Assembly: GCF_010820665.1 (NCBI RefSeq)
Contig: NZ_JAAIKC010000003.1
Span: forward strand, 434,001-498,000
From: Paenibacillus sp. SYP-B3998
GTDB lineage: Bacteria; Bacillota; Bacilli; Paenibacillales; NBRC-103111
Direction of reading: 5' to 3'
DNA length: 64,000 bases
Under the pieces are notes generated by a model. It saw only the letters and a list, made by a program, of their open reading frames with translations. It was not told the DNA's origin and searched no databases. This document shows, one piece after another, positions 9,873-19,100 of this stretch. Position 1 is the stretch's first letter. Each line of letters begins with the position of its first letter. A program made the translations under genes and the position numbers.

Positions 9873-10250
9873 ATGTCCGAGATTGGACTCAATTATTCGG
9901 CTTCTACGCAGCCTTCTGATGTCGGAGCCGACATCGGCTTGAGTTTTCAAGATACGACCTTAGTGGCTACGATCGAACATATTGACAACTTTATCATTAG
10001 CCTGACGCCGTCCGGCGGCGTATCGGAACAAATCGTTTCCGGTGTCGCCTGGCCGCTCGCACAGCTGCTTGGCGCAGTCCTGCCGCCGCTGGCAACGTCG
10101 CTTTTCGCTGGCTTCCATTTTCCGCTCATCACGATATCGCCCACTACACAGAAGGTAGACGGTGAGGAACTTCAGATAACTCCCGGTCAGCTGCAGCTTG
10201 TTAATTTTAACAATATGCTCCTGATTCAAGGCAATGTGGATATCGTCTGA
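9873..10250 (+). CDS. Small beta-rich cluster protein B1
   Basis: A 125-residue protein with a GAAAGGAGAG ribosome site. No known family is recognised. It has a central hydrophobic helix-like stretch (WPLAQLLGAVLPPLATSLFA) flanked by beta-prone segments and ends in LQLVNFNNMLLIQGNVDIV. That ending is shared in style with the next gene (VNLANYNGMLMATGDVRI), so the two are probably distant paralogues. The size and position recall OrfX1-like small partners of P47 proteins, but this is a loose analogy. Confidence 0.55.
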   Translation: MSEIGLNYSASTQPSDVGADIGLSFQDTTLVATIEHIDNFIISLTPSGGVSEQIVSGVAWPLAQLLGAVLPPLATSLFAGFHFPLITISPTTQKVDGEELQITPGQLQLVNFNNMLLIQGNVDIV

Positions 10251-10273
10251 CGCAAAAAGAGAGGGTGTTCACA

Positions 10274-10693
10274 ATGAGTTTTCTTAGTTATAACATTCAA
10301 ATCGCTCCCAATCCGGCCTTCCATCTGTCTTTGAGCGCAGCTCCGGATAGTGTCACCATGAAGGTGGATAAGTACGACAATTTTTCCGTGAATGCCCAGG
10401 TTACGAACGTGGACAGCGCTGAGAGCATTTTTGCCAGTGTGATCACGCTTGGGTCGCTTAAAATTGCGGTGCCGATAATCGGACAAATCATCGAGTCCAA
10501 AATCGAGAAAAAACTGAAAGAAGCCCTGGACGAACAAGTCGGTCAAACGCACACGCTGCAGCTTGGCGAACCGCTAGGTTATACCATGGAAGTCCAGGGT
10601 GTCAAAGTGAAACTGGCGCTGAATACGGTCAATCTCGCAAATTATAACGGCATGCTGATGGCAACAGGGGATGTGCGGATCGGCCAAGGTTAA
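10274..10693 (+). CDS. Small beta-rich cluster protein B2, paralogue of B1
   Basis: About 139 residues from the ATG at 10274, chosen because AGAGAGGG lies 8 bp upstream; a GTG at 10265 overlaps that ribosome site. It begins with an Ile/Ala/Pro-rich beta region, contains an amphipathic charged helix (IGQIIESKIEKKLKEALDEQ) and ends like B1 with a GMLMATGDVRI strand. Helix plus curved-sheet composition would fit a half-TULIP module. Function unknown. Confidence 0.55.
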   Translation: MSFLSYNIQIAPNPAFHLSLSAAPDSVTMKVDKYDNFSVNAQVTNVDSAESIFASVITLGSLKIAVPIIGQIIESKIEKKLKEALDEQVGQTHTLQLGEPLGYTMEVQGVKVKLALNTVNLANYNGMLMATGDVRIGQG

Positions 10694-10733
10694 TGAGCTT
10701 CTAGTACCTGGGGGAAGGAAAGGGGAACATGTG

Positions 10734-12167
10734 ATGAACGAACAAATGAAGAAATTTCAGGACGCATGGGAGCGCATGATCGAAAAATCGGGAAACGGGC
10801 CGGACTCCGTGACGCCAAATGAACTTGCCAAGCTATCCATGCCGGATTCGCCTGCCTATCCACTGGCAAGGACTGTTCAAATGCCGGAAGGTTTTTCTTA
10901 CCCTACCGGGACTGTAGGATTTCGCTTAAAAGACCTGTTTGTGGAGGCAGCCGGACCGTACGTTACCGGAACGGAACCGGGAGAGGAAAACAGTGCTTCG
11001 CTTAAGCTGAGGCTTGTTCTGGATCGTGTCCAGTTGACGGGACGCTACGTGCTGGAGGTGAAACCGGATCCTGTAGTGACTTTGGATACCGCAGGCAATT
11101 TGATGGATTTGCCAGAGGTAAGCTGTCGTCCGCTGGCGGCGGGTTCCGGCGGAGACGAGGACCCTGTCGACCCACAGGTTGAGCAATGGCTCGATCAAGC
11201 GCGGGAACAGAGAAAGCGGCTAATGGATACCGATAATGGCATCAAATTGATTGATTTGTATAACGAACATAACGAGGTATATGAGCAAGTATTTCGTGAG
11301 TCGCAGGCGATGAAAACGACCTGGCAGCAAGGAGGCGTAACACGAGCTATGTCCGCGGACACTTCTGAAGCAATCGATGGCAATTCTGATATAAACGACA
11401 AATTGTACAAACGATCCGATACCGGTGAAGCCGTAAGCTACAACGCGCACTCGTTCACCCAGCAGTTGGCTGTAGCGATGAATACGGTCATGACAGACCC
11501 GAGCTTTGACCCGTTCGAAGCCGACTCGGTTCCGCAAGGCAAGTATTTGGAAGCTTCGAAAGCCGCATTAGCCTTTGGCAAGGCCGTAAAGACCACAGGG
11601 AACGATAAAAAGAACGTAAATCCGCTAAAACCGCAAGACGTCTTGGCAACCGTCGATAATCACCAAGGAAGTTTGCCGACGGTCAAAGACGAGGAGGTCG
11701 TCAATTTGCTCCAGCAGGGCGCGGGGCCTGGCGGTAGTGGATCGGACGGCAATTTGGGCTGGACAGTTTTGGATGAGGAGGATCGTTCCATGCTCCGTAA
11801 TCTGTACGAGGCCAACTTGAAAGAAAGGGCCGAAAAAGGGAAGTTTGCCGGGGTTCCTCTTTTCGAAGGCGTATGCGAGGCGTTCATCGGGTGCGTGGAA
11901 GCGGACGTCCATATCTCGGTGGAGCAGACAACCGAGGGGGAAAAGGAGCATTTGCTGATCCCGCGCGTCGTTGTCGATGTGCCGGCGTTTGCGCTCGATT
12001 TGGACGACGCCCATTGGTATGGTGCCGTCGGTGAAGTGGCGACCGAGCGGCTGGAGGGCATGCATTTTATCCGCAGTTTGTTGTATAACGCCATCGTGGA
12101 CCGACTACAGTCTTTCCTGCGAGAGCATGTCGAAACCGTTAACCGGAAAAGTTGGGCTACTTTATGA
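10734..12167 (+). CDS. Unknown 477-residue cluster protein C
   Basis: The start at 10734 follows GGGGGAAGGAAAGGGG. No known family is recognised. The protein looks soluble and acidic. It has a middle region rich in charged helices (about residues 150-270, with DQAREQRKRLMD and LYNEHNEVYEQVF), glycine-rich linkers (GAGPGGSGSDG) and a C-terminal beta segment followed by an amphipathic helix (NAIVDRLQSFLREHVETV). It overlaps the polyprenyl synthase start by the ATGA motif, so their translation is coupled. That suggests a partner or scaffold for the synthase. There is no membrane segment. Confidence 0.55.
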   Translation: MNEQMKKFQDAWERMIEKSGNGPDSVTPNELAKLSMPDSPAYPLARTVQMPEGFSYPTGTVGFRLKDLFVEAAGPYVTGTEPGEENSASLKLRLVLDRVQLTGRYVLEVKPDPVVTLDTAGNLMDLPEVSCRPLAAGSGGDEDPVDPQVEQWLDQAREQRKRLMDTDNGIKLIDLYNEHNEVYEQVFRESQAMKTTWQQGGVTRAMSADTSEAIDGNSDINDKLYKRSDTGEAVSYNAHSFTQQLAVAMNTVMTDPSFDPFEADSVPQGKYLEASKAALAFGKAVKTTGNDKKNVNPLKPQDVLATVDNHQGSLPTVKDEEVVNLLQQGAGPGGSGSDGNLGWTVLDEEDRSMLRNLYEANLKERAEKGKFAGVPLFEGVCEAFIGCVEADVHISVEQTTEGEKEHLLIPRVVVDVPAFALDLDDAHWYGAVGEVATERLEGMHFIRSLLYNAIVDRLQSFLREHVETVNRKSWATL

Positions 12168-13207
12168 AAATGACGTTCCCCCAAAATGTGCTGGCTGAAC
12201 ATACCCGAGACCCGCTTGATGCCATAAGGGAGGAACTGCTGGCTGAAGATTTGGAGCGGTTTTCCGAAATGTTGACGGAAGCTCTTGCTCCGCAAAAGCC
12301 CTATTTGACCGAAATCGAGTACGAACTGTACCGCAGGGGGAAGAAGGTACGGCCGATCATGATGCTGCTTTGCGCCCGCATGATCCACGGCCCCTTTGCC
12401 CCGCTGCCAAAGAAAGTGATACAAGGCGCCGTTTCACTGGAAATGCTGCATGTCGCCACGCTCATTCATGACGATATCGTCGATCATGCGCTGCTGCGAC
12501 GGGGCATGCGTTCAGTCAATGCCGCAAGAGGGACGGAAACGGCTGTCATCGTCGGCGACATGCAGTTTGTGCAGGCGATTCGCGGTTTCGTTGATGCAAT
12601 TGATACGCAACAGGATATGGGACTTGTCAAACTCGTACTGGATACGTCATTTAAGATTTGCTGCGGAGAGCTGGATGAATTGCAAACCGATCCGGCTTGG
12701 GATACGGAAACCCTTTTAGCGCGCTATATGGAAACGATAGAAAGAAAAACGGCTGTTCTTTTCGGTTTGGCGTGCGAATCGGGCATTTCGCTGGCGGGGG
12801 GAAGGACTGGCGATACCCGGAGAGGCGGATTTTACGGACGCCGTGTCGGCAGAGCTTTTCAGATGATGGACGATCTGCTTGACTTTGTGGAGAGCGATGC
12901 GTCGGCTGGTAAAACCAAGGGCACGGATCTTGCGCAGCGCCGACTCTCGCTACCCGTTATATATGCGATGGCTGAGCTTGGAGAGGATCATGCCGTCACC
13001 CGGATCATGCGGGGAGCCTCTTACACGGTCGAAGAGCTGGGCGAAGGTGTCGATGCGGTTATGCGCACAGCAGGTTTTGCGCGCGCTTACGTGGATGCGA
13101 GAAACCAGGCACTCGAAGCCGTCGAGCATTTGCGTCCTTTTCCGCACAATCGGTACCGGAGCGCTTTGGAAGAGATCGCGCTGCATGTGGTGAACCGCGG
13201 ATTTTAA
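12164..13207 (+). CDS. Trans-polyprenyl diphosphate synthase
   Basis: A 347-residue class-I isoprenyl diphosphate synthase, full length. The substrate-binding GKKVRP motif is at residues 59-64. The first aspartate-rich motif is HDDIVD (DD at 103-104) followed by LLRRG, and the second is DDLLD at 236-240 followed by the KGTDL lysine region. Such enzymes condense isopentenyl diphosphate onto allylic diphosphates to make C15-C35+ prenyl chains. No bulky aromatic residue sits just before the first motif, so a medium or long chain is plausible but not proven. It begins inside the stop of protein C (ATGA). Being embedded between putative lipid-binding genes makes an in-cluster isoprenoid product likely. 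Confidence 0.9.
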   Translation: MKMTFPQNVLAEHTRDPLDAIREELLAEDLERFSEMLTEALAPQKPYLTEIEYELYRRGKKVRPIMMLLCARMIHGPFAPLPKKVIQGAVSLEMLHVATLIHDDIVDHALLRRGMRSVNAARGTETAVIVGDMQFVQAIRGFVDAIDTQQDMGLVKLVLDTSFKICCGELDELQTDPAWDTETLLARYMETIERKTAVLFGLACESGISLAGGRTGDTRRGGFYGRRVGRAFQMMDDLLDFVESDASAGKTKGTDLAQRRLSLPVIYAMAELGEDHAVTRIMRGASYTVEELGEGVDAVMRTAGFARAYVDARNQALEAVEHLRPFPHNRYRSALEEIALHVVNRGF

Positions 13208-13239
13208 CGAATGATTTGCAAGGCTAAGGAGGGCCAATC

Positions 13240-14925
13240 ATGGGGGCAAAATTGATTACCTTTGTGCTCAATACGATGCGTGAACGCGCGAACGATCCGA
13301 CCAACGCCAAATACTGGCTGCCGCCTAAGCTGGAAGGATTGGAAAAATCGGACGGCCAAGGCAAGCAGCTGCCTTTTCACGCCGATCAGTGGTCGCTGGG
13401 GGAGCTTCAAGACACCGGCGGTCAGACCATTCGGGAAGCGATCGAGAATGCCTGGTGGTCGCTTGTAGGGAAAATGGCGCCAAAAGCGGTGCCGCCGACC
13501 GACATGAGCTTGTTTATGCCGATTTCCAATCCGGCGAAGCCATGGCCTGAATTGACAATAAACGGGATCATTGTGAACGGACTCCATAATATTTGGGTAC
13601 TGCCGGATGCGCCAGTGAACGTAACAGAGAACGGCTACGACGTGCTAGTGACCTTGGAGACGGGGTTCTACGACGGCCTTGATCATCAGGACGGACATGA
13701 TCATAATCCTGCGCTTCCGCAGATGCAACTGACAGGAAGCTATGAACTGAAAATGAGCGTATGCGCCGCCAGCAAAAGCAATCCCGCCAGCTGCACCGAC
13801 GTTCGTCTGACTTTGCCCCGCTTGGATTGGCCGGTTCAGGATATTACCGGTACGGGGGATATGACTGTCCATATTCACAACTTTTACATTGATGCAAAGG
13901 TTCACATCGCGGTTGATGGAAAAGCGGACGACCAAGCTGGCAGAACGGTGAACGTGAAGGTCAAAAGCCTAAACGTACGGGGCCAGGCGCCTGGCGAGGT
14001 GCCGTCCTATGTCCTTGATCCGGACAGTCTAACCATCCATACGATTCTCAATCAAACGATAAAGGACATTTGGAAAGTCCAGGTCATAAATGCTTTTGAA
14101 AATCCTCAGACGCATCGTTCGTTTACTGAGCATATCAATACGATGCTGAACGGGGAAGATAACCTGAACCGGATTGGTGAGATGCTGTCGAGCCAATTGC
14201 TGAAAGCGTTCGACGATACACTTGGAGTCGTGCCGCAGGGCCAGCTTCCGGACGATGCGGGCCAGCGAGGGACCAACCCGGTTGACCAGTATGCGTTTGA
14301 TCGGCTGCGTTACGCCCTGAACAGTCCAGCCAGTCCATACTATTTGCCTATAGCGCTAGGCAGAATCAAAGATCCCAAGCTCGATCCGTATCAGGCGGAA
14401 GTTATCTCACTTGGCGACCAGTCGTATGAAGGTATTCAGTTTCATGATCTTCGGCTCTCGCAGGTTCAGATAACTGGACTCTCCAATCTGACGGCTCCGG
14501 CTGACCGACTGGTTCTGGACTGCTCTTTGATTCATTTGCATCTCCAGCTTGCCCGGCCTCCAATTATTGCAACCGGCCAATTCTCAATGACGCCGCAAGG
14601 CGGCACGGATGCCTTAACGGGTAACTTAAGTCTGCGTATCGGATCGGCCACCGCACAAGCGGCCATCTTGTTCGGCGGCGACGTTCTCGAAGCGCTGCGC
14701 GCTGATTTCCAAGCGTTATCGTTGTCGGCGAATTCCGCTGACATCACGATCAGTGTGCAAATTGATTCAGCTTTTCAAGATGTGATCAATGCGATTTTGA
14801 ACCAAGACGACATCAAACTCAAAGCAGTGGAAAGCATCAATGACAACATAGCGCAAAATTTACAGCGGATCAGCGATGAAATCACCACTGATATTCAGAG
14901 GCTGATTGCCGAAAATCTCGACTGA
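13240..14925 (+). CDS. Beta-rich cluster protein D, 561 residues
   Basis: An AAGGAGGG ribosome site lies 9 bp before the ATG. I do not recognise a family. An N-terminal part (residues 1-90) is followed by long alternating polar/hydrophobic beta strands, for example MQLTGSYELKMSVCAAS, VKVKSLNVRG and DITISVQIDSAFQDVINAIL. The layout of beta sandwich plus amphipathic helices is like that of A1/A2. It is Asp/His-rich around residues 145-160 (GLDHQDGHDHNP), a possible metal site. It may be another member of the putative lipid-binding set. Confidence 0.55.
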   Translation: MGAKLITFVLNTMRERANDPTNAKYWLPPKLEGLEKSDGQGKQLPFHADQWSLGELQDTGGQTIREAIENAWWSLVGKMAPKAVPPTDMSLFMPISNPAKPWPELTINGIIVNGLHNIWVLPDAPVNVTENGYDVLVTLETGFYDGLDHQDGHDHNPALPQMQLTGSYELKMSVCAASKSNPASCTDVRLTLPRLDWPVQDITGTGDMTVHIHNFYIDAKVHIAVDGKADDQAGRTVNVKVKSLNVRGQAPGEVPSYVLDPDSLTIHTILNQTIKDIWKVQVINAFENPQTHRSFTEHINTMLNGEDNLNRIGEMLSSQLLKAFDDTLGVVPQGQLPDDAGQRGTNPVDQYAFDRLRYALNSPASPYYLPIALGRIKDPKLDPYQAEVISLGDQSYEGIQFHDLRLSQVQITGLSNLTAPADRLVLDCSLIHLHLQLARPPIIATGQFSMTPQGGTDALTGNLSLRIGSATAQAAILFGGDVLEALRADFQALSLSANSADITISVQIDSAFQDVINAILNQDDIKLKAVESINDNIAQNLQRISDEITTDIQRLIAENLD

Positions 14926-14969
14926 GATGGGAGCAGGTGTCATCAATTTATGTTTAACGGGAGGGACCA

Positions 14970-16097
14970 ATGCCTTATACCCATTTTCGAATGATAGCCT
15001 ATGAAATTCCCACGGTGACCTACATCAATAACGATTGGCCTAGAAGTATAATTTCGGGCTGGGACGCGGGGCAAGAATACCAAACGATAGGGCGGCTGCC
15101 TGTGACGGCTCCTACAGCCATTCAAGCGGATGCGCGAATTCGCCTAAAACGGCTTGCAGGCGTAGTGAATTTGGCCTGGAATCGTTTGCAGGCATTGGGG
15201 GGAGATAACGTCAACACGCTGAAAATTTTTATTTTGCCTGAATTTTACTTTCGCCCTCCGGCGACTGTTGGTGCTGACTACACGAACAATACGTATCCCC
15301 CGCTCGTATTCAGCAGCATTTTCAACGTGTTAAATAGTATGTTTCAGCATGCGGACTTTAGAGATTGGCTGTTCATTTGCGGAACCGCACTCGGGAACAC
15401 CATATCAGATACGACGGTCCAGCCAATTTATCATAACTCTGCCGCGATAGTCCGGGGAGGTCCAAGAGTTATCGTAGATAGAGGATTGACTAGACTGGCA
15501 GGCGTGCATGAAATTATTGAAAAAAGGCTAAACTCCGGCATTGACGGCATTGTAGGATCCGTCCCTGGCATGGATCCTGGAACGAAGCAAATTTTTGAAG
15601 ATTGGCGGATGCGGCGGAAACGAGTTATGGAAATCGACGGCGTTAGCATGGGTCTTGATATTTGTCTGGATCATGTGAGCTCGGTCCTGAAACAGACCGT
15701 GGCCGACTGGTCGTCAAAAGAGAACGGGGCTCGTACTCCGGCTCTGAAATTTCATTTATTGACGGCTGGAGCCATGAGCATTCGCCCTTCTGATGTTGTC
15801 GCTAAGGTAGGCGGGTATGTGATACGCAACGACGGGCTTGCTACGGCACCTGCATCTGCGCGTTCGGAATTAAAGCGGGTTACCGGGTATTCGTATACGC
15901 TTCCCATTGTCGGAAGGGAAATTTCGGTAAGTCCGACAAATAAATACGGCAAGGCCGCGTTGGTAAACGTGCCTTCGGTGTCCACCTTCGATATACCCGC
16001 GGGCCCGATGCAGGTGCCCAGGCCGGGGACAGGCACCCAGTACCACTGGTTTGACCAAAGAATCGTTTTTTACGATTCTATCGTTTTACCCACATAA
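14970..16097 (+). CDS. Nitrilase-fold (carbon-nitrogen hydrolase-like) protein
   Basis: A 375-residue protein with GGGAGGG just upstream. The nitrilase superfamily signature is visible: Glu91 in IFILPEFYFRPP, a strand WLFICGTALGN and NSAAIVRGG, and Cys232 in MGLDICLDH, equivalent to the G-x-x-I-C-Y-D nucleophile elbow. The catalytic lysine is probably K185 or a neighbour (HEIIEKRL) but is not certain. Enzymes of this fold hydrolyse nitriles and amides or transfer acyl groups, as in lipoprotein N-acylation. There is no membrane segment. In this cluster it could acylate, deacylate or amidate the ligand or a partner protein; that is speculation. Confidence 0.7.
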   Translation: MPYTHFRMIAYEIPTVTYINNDWPRSIISGWDAGQEYQTIGRLPVTAPTAIQADARIRLKRLAGVVNLAWNRLQALGGDNVNTLKIFILPEFYFRPPATVGADYTNNTYPPLVFSSIFNVLNSMFQHADFRDWLFICGTALGNTISDTTVQPIYHNSAAIVRGGPRVIVDRGLTRLAGVHEIIEKRLNSGIDGIVGSVPGMDPGTKQIFEDWRMRRKRVMEIDGVSMGLDICLDHVSSVLKQTVADWSSKENGARTPALKFHLLTAGAMSIRPSDVVAKVGGYVIRNDGLATAPASARSELKRVTGYSYTLPIVGREISVSPTNKYGKAALVNVPSVSTFDIPAGPMQVPRPGTGTQYHWFDQRIVFYDSIVLPT

Positions 16098-16153
16098 ACT
16101 CGCTGTAACGTTACGTTCCAACAGCTCGACCATGAACGATAGGAAGCAAGGGG

Positions 16154-19100
16154 ATGAACCTATTGAATTATGAGCAATTGAAGCAAATTTTGACGATCAA
16201 AGAAGGGGTGGCCGTTGTCTCGTCAGCGGGTTTAACGCCCAATATTGCCGATTTGTTGAGCAAAAACAACGCGGGTCAACCGATCACGATTCTCAGTGCC
16301 ATACCTGGAGACGGCGACGGTATCGCTGAGACGATTGTAATCACAGGCAGATCTCATTTTTTGAATATACCCGATTTGGGTGTAGAACTTAGAGCTCACG
16401 CGGATGAGGCAGGCAACGTGCAGCTAACCCTGAAATATAAGCTACTCGGCGACAATCCTGGCCCGAATGACTGGAAATTTTCCAAAAGCTTTCCCACTAT
16501 GCCGCAAATTGTGGACTATGACCGACCTTCCGGCGATCCGCTGGCGTTTCCGCTGGATGACCTGCCTTTGTACCAGTCGTATTACTATTTGACCAGTCAA
16601 AAACAACAGGAGCCGGATTTCAAGATTGAGCTTCAAACGGGCATTAACTTTGTGAGTTTGATGCGGCCGACCGGCATCGTCGGCATTTTGGCCACGATTT
16701 TTGGGGAGATCGCCCCGTTTACTTTGCACGGTACGATCCGCCTTCCGGCAAATACAGACATCGCGATCCCGATTCCGCTCCAATCGTATCCTTGGGATGC
16801 CGTTCAGCCGGTCCCAGGCATCCTGCTGCAAGCGGATCTTGGCCTTCGGACCACGCTGTCCGCGTTAACGTTCGAAGGAGCCGTCTTTCGCGTGTATGCA
16901 CCGCATTCAGAGGAGTGGCTTCTCGAGAACGATACATACCAGCCGATATTTGCTTACAGCGGCAAGCTAAGCATCCCCAGCGCAGAGCTGGAGCTGGATT
17001 TGACGGCACCTCTGGTGCCCGGAGGCAATGAACTGCTGCTGCTCGGTCAATTTAAGGGCGTCCGTCTCAGCAAATTGGCGCAGCTCGCGGATATCGCCGG
17101 TACGGATAGTCTGCTGTCGCAGCTGCCCGAGCAAATCCGCAGCATGGGCGATGCGTTAGGGAAGCTGGAGCTCGTCGGCGCAGGGATCGAGTTGGTGGTC
17201 GGCGGCTCTGGTTTCGAGGTAGCGATGACGTCACTGACGATCGGTATGCCGGATCTAAACTGGCACGTGTGGGACGATCATTTTCAGATTGATCGGATCT
17301 TAAGCCAATTTACGGTATTAGATCCGTTTAGCCGAAGCGCCAGTCCGTCGTTTGAAGTAAGCGTGTTCGGTACGTTTGAAATCGAAGGCGTCCCGATCGA
17401 TATCTATGCCGATAGCCGGAATGGCTTTCAGATCAATGCACAGCTCGCCGAAAAGCAGACGATTCCGCTCAAACGGCTGATGGAGACTTACGTGCCGGGC
17501 GTGCCTGCACCAAGCGATCTGACGATCAATGCGTTAAGCGTAAGCGTTGCGCCGGCCCGATACTACGCCATGTCGCTCGCCATGGCGATGGAGCCGGATC
17601 CATGGGTCATCGATGTCGGTTTCAGCAAGCTGACGATTCAGGATGTCGTGCTGGCGTTCACGTACCCTAAAGGCGGCCCAGTTGCTGGTACGTTCGGCGG
17701 CAGCATTACATTCGGCGATGCCTTCAAGCTGAATGTCCGTTACGATATCCCTGGCGACTTTTTGATTGCTGGTTATTTCCCGGAAATCAATCTTACAAGG
17801 GTACTGGGCAAGCTCGTGAACCAGCAAGCACCAATTCCGAGCGCGTTCGATCTGACGCTGACCCAGTCATCGGTCATGATTCAGAAGAAAGGCGCGAACT
17901 ACACTTTTTTATTCGCTACGGAAATGGAGAGCTTGGGCACTTTTGCCATGGAAGTTCGCCGAGTCAGCGGCGACAACAAGTGGGGCTTTGCCGCCGGACT
18001 CAGCCTTCGTTCGCCTCGCCTCTCCTCGCTGCCAGGTTTGGGCGCCCTTTCGATGTTCGAGGATATATTTTCTCTGCAAAACTTGTTTCTCATCGTATCC
18101 AGCTTTGAAGATATCAAGTTTACGTTCCCGGAAGTCGCGAGCTTCAACCCGCCTGAGGTCGGCAAAGGCACGATTGCGCTGCCGATCCGGACCGGAGGGG
18201 TGATTGCAGGACTCAACTTGCATGCCGACTGGGTCATCCACACAGGAAACCGTCAGCAAAATTTGCTGAAAAACTTCCTGGGCCTAGATCCGCAAATCGG
18301 GATCACACTGCAAGTCGGATTCAATCCTTCTAAGGACTCGAGGCTTTATGTAAGCTATGTAACGCAGATTCAGTCGCACCCGCTAACCTGCCAATTCGGC
18401 GGTCAAATCCAAAACGGCAGCGTTGGCTTGTTCCTGAAAGGCGAAATGACTGTCGATATTCAAAATACGCCGCAAACCTTTACGCTTGAGCTCGTTTTCG
18501 TAGCCAACGGCGCGTTGTTTTCCGCTTCCATGCGGGGCAATCAACCGATTGATTTCGGCGTCTTCCAGATAGGCAATCTGGCGTTAGAAATTGGCGTTAA
18601 TTGGGAAGGGATTCCGAGTTTGGGGGTAGCGGGCAGCATTACGTCCGGACATTTTGACTCGTCCATTGCCGTCTTTTTCGATTCGACCGATGTGAGAAAA
18701 AGCATGCTGGCCGGCTCATTAAGCAACCTAACCCTCAAAGACGTGCTCGACACGCTGACGGGGGACACGATTCCTTCGGAAATCAACGGGTTTCTGGATC
18801 AAGTCAAGCTTTCAGGCACGTCCGATTTTGAAATACCGCTGGAATTGGCGGATGACCTGGATAATCTGCACATCGATAAAGTGGCGCAGGCTTTTCAGAC
18901 CTACGGCAAGATTCAAATTCCTTCGGAGCTGTCAAGCCTTTATGTCGTAAAAGCGGAAGCAGGCAAAACCTGGTTTATCACGGATTTGACCAAAAACATG
19001 AGACATTACCAGATTCGGACCAATACACGAACAGGGAAAATAGAAGTATCCCTGGAAGCGCAGTTTTATTGTGCGCTGGATGAGGTCAAGATCGCGGGGC

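Noticed and set aside
11660-12424. 254-residue minus-strand frame
   Set aside because: Antisense shadow of the 477-residue protein and prenyl synthase genes, both supported by motifs or coupling.
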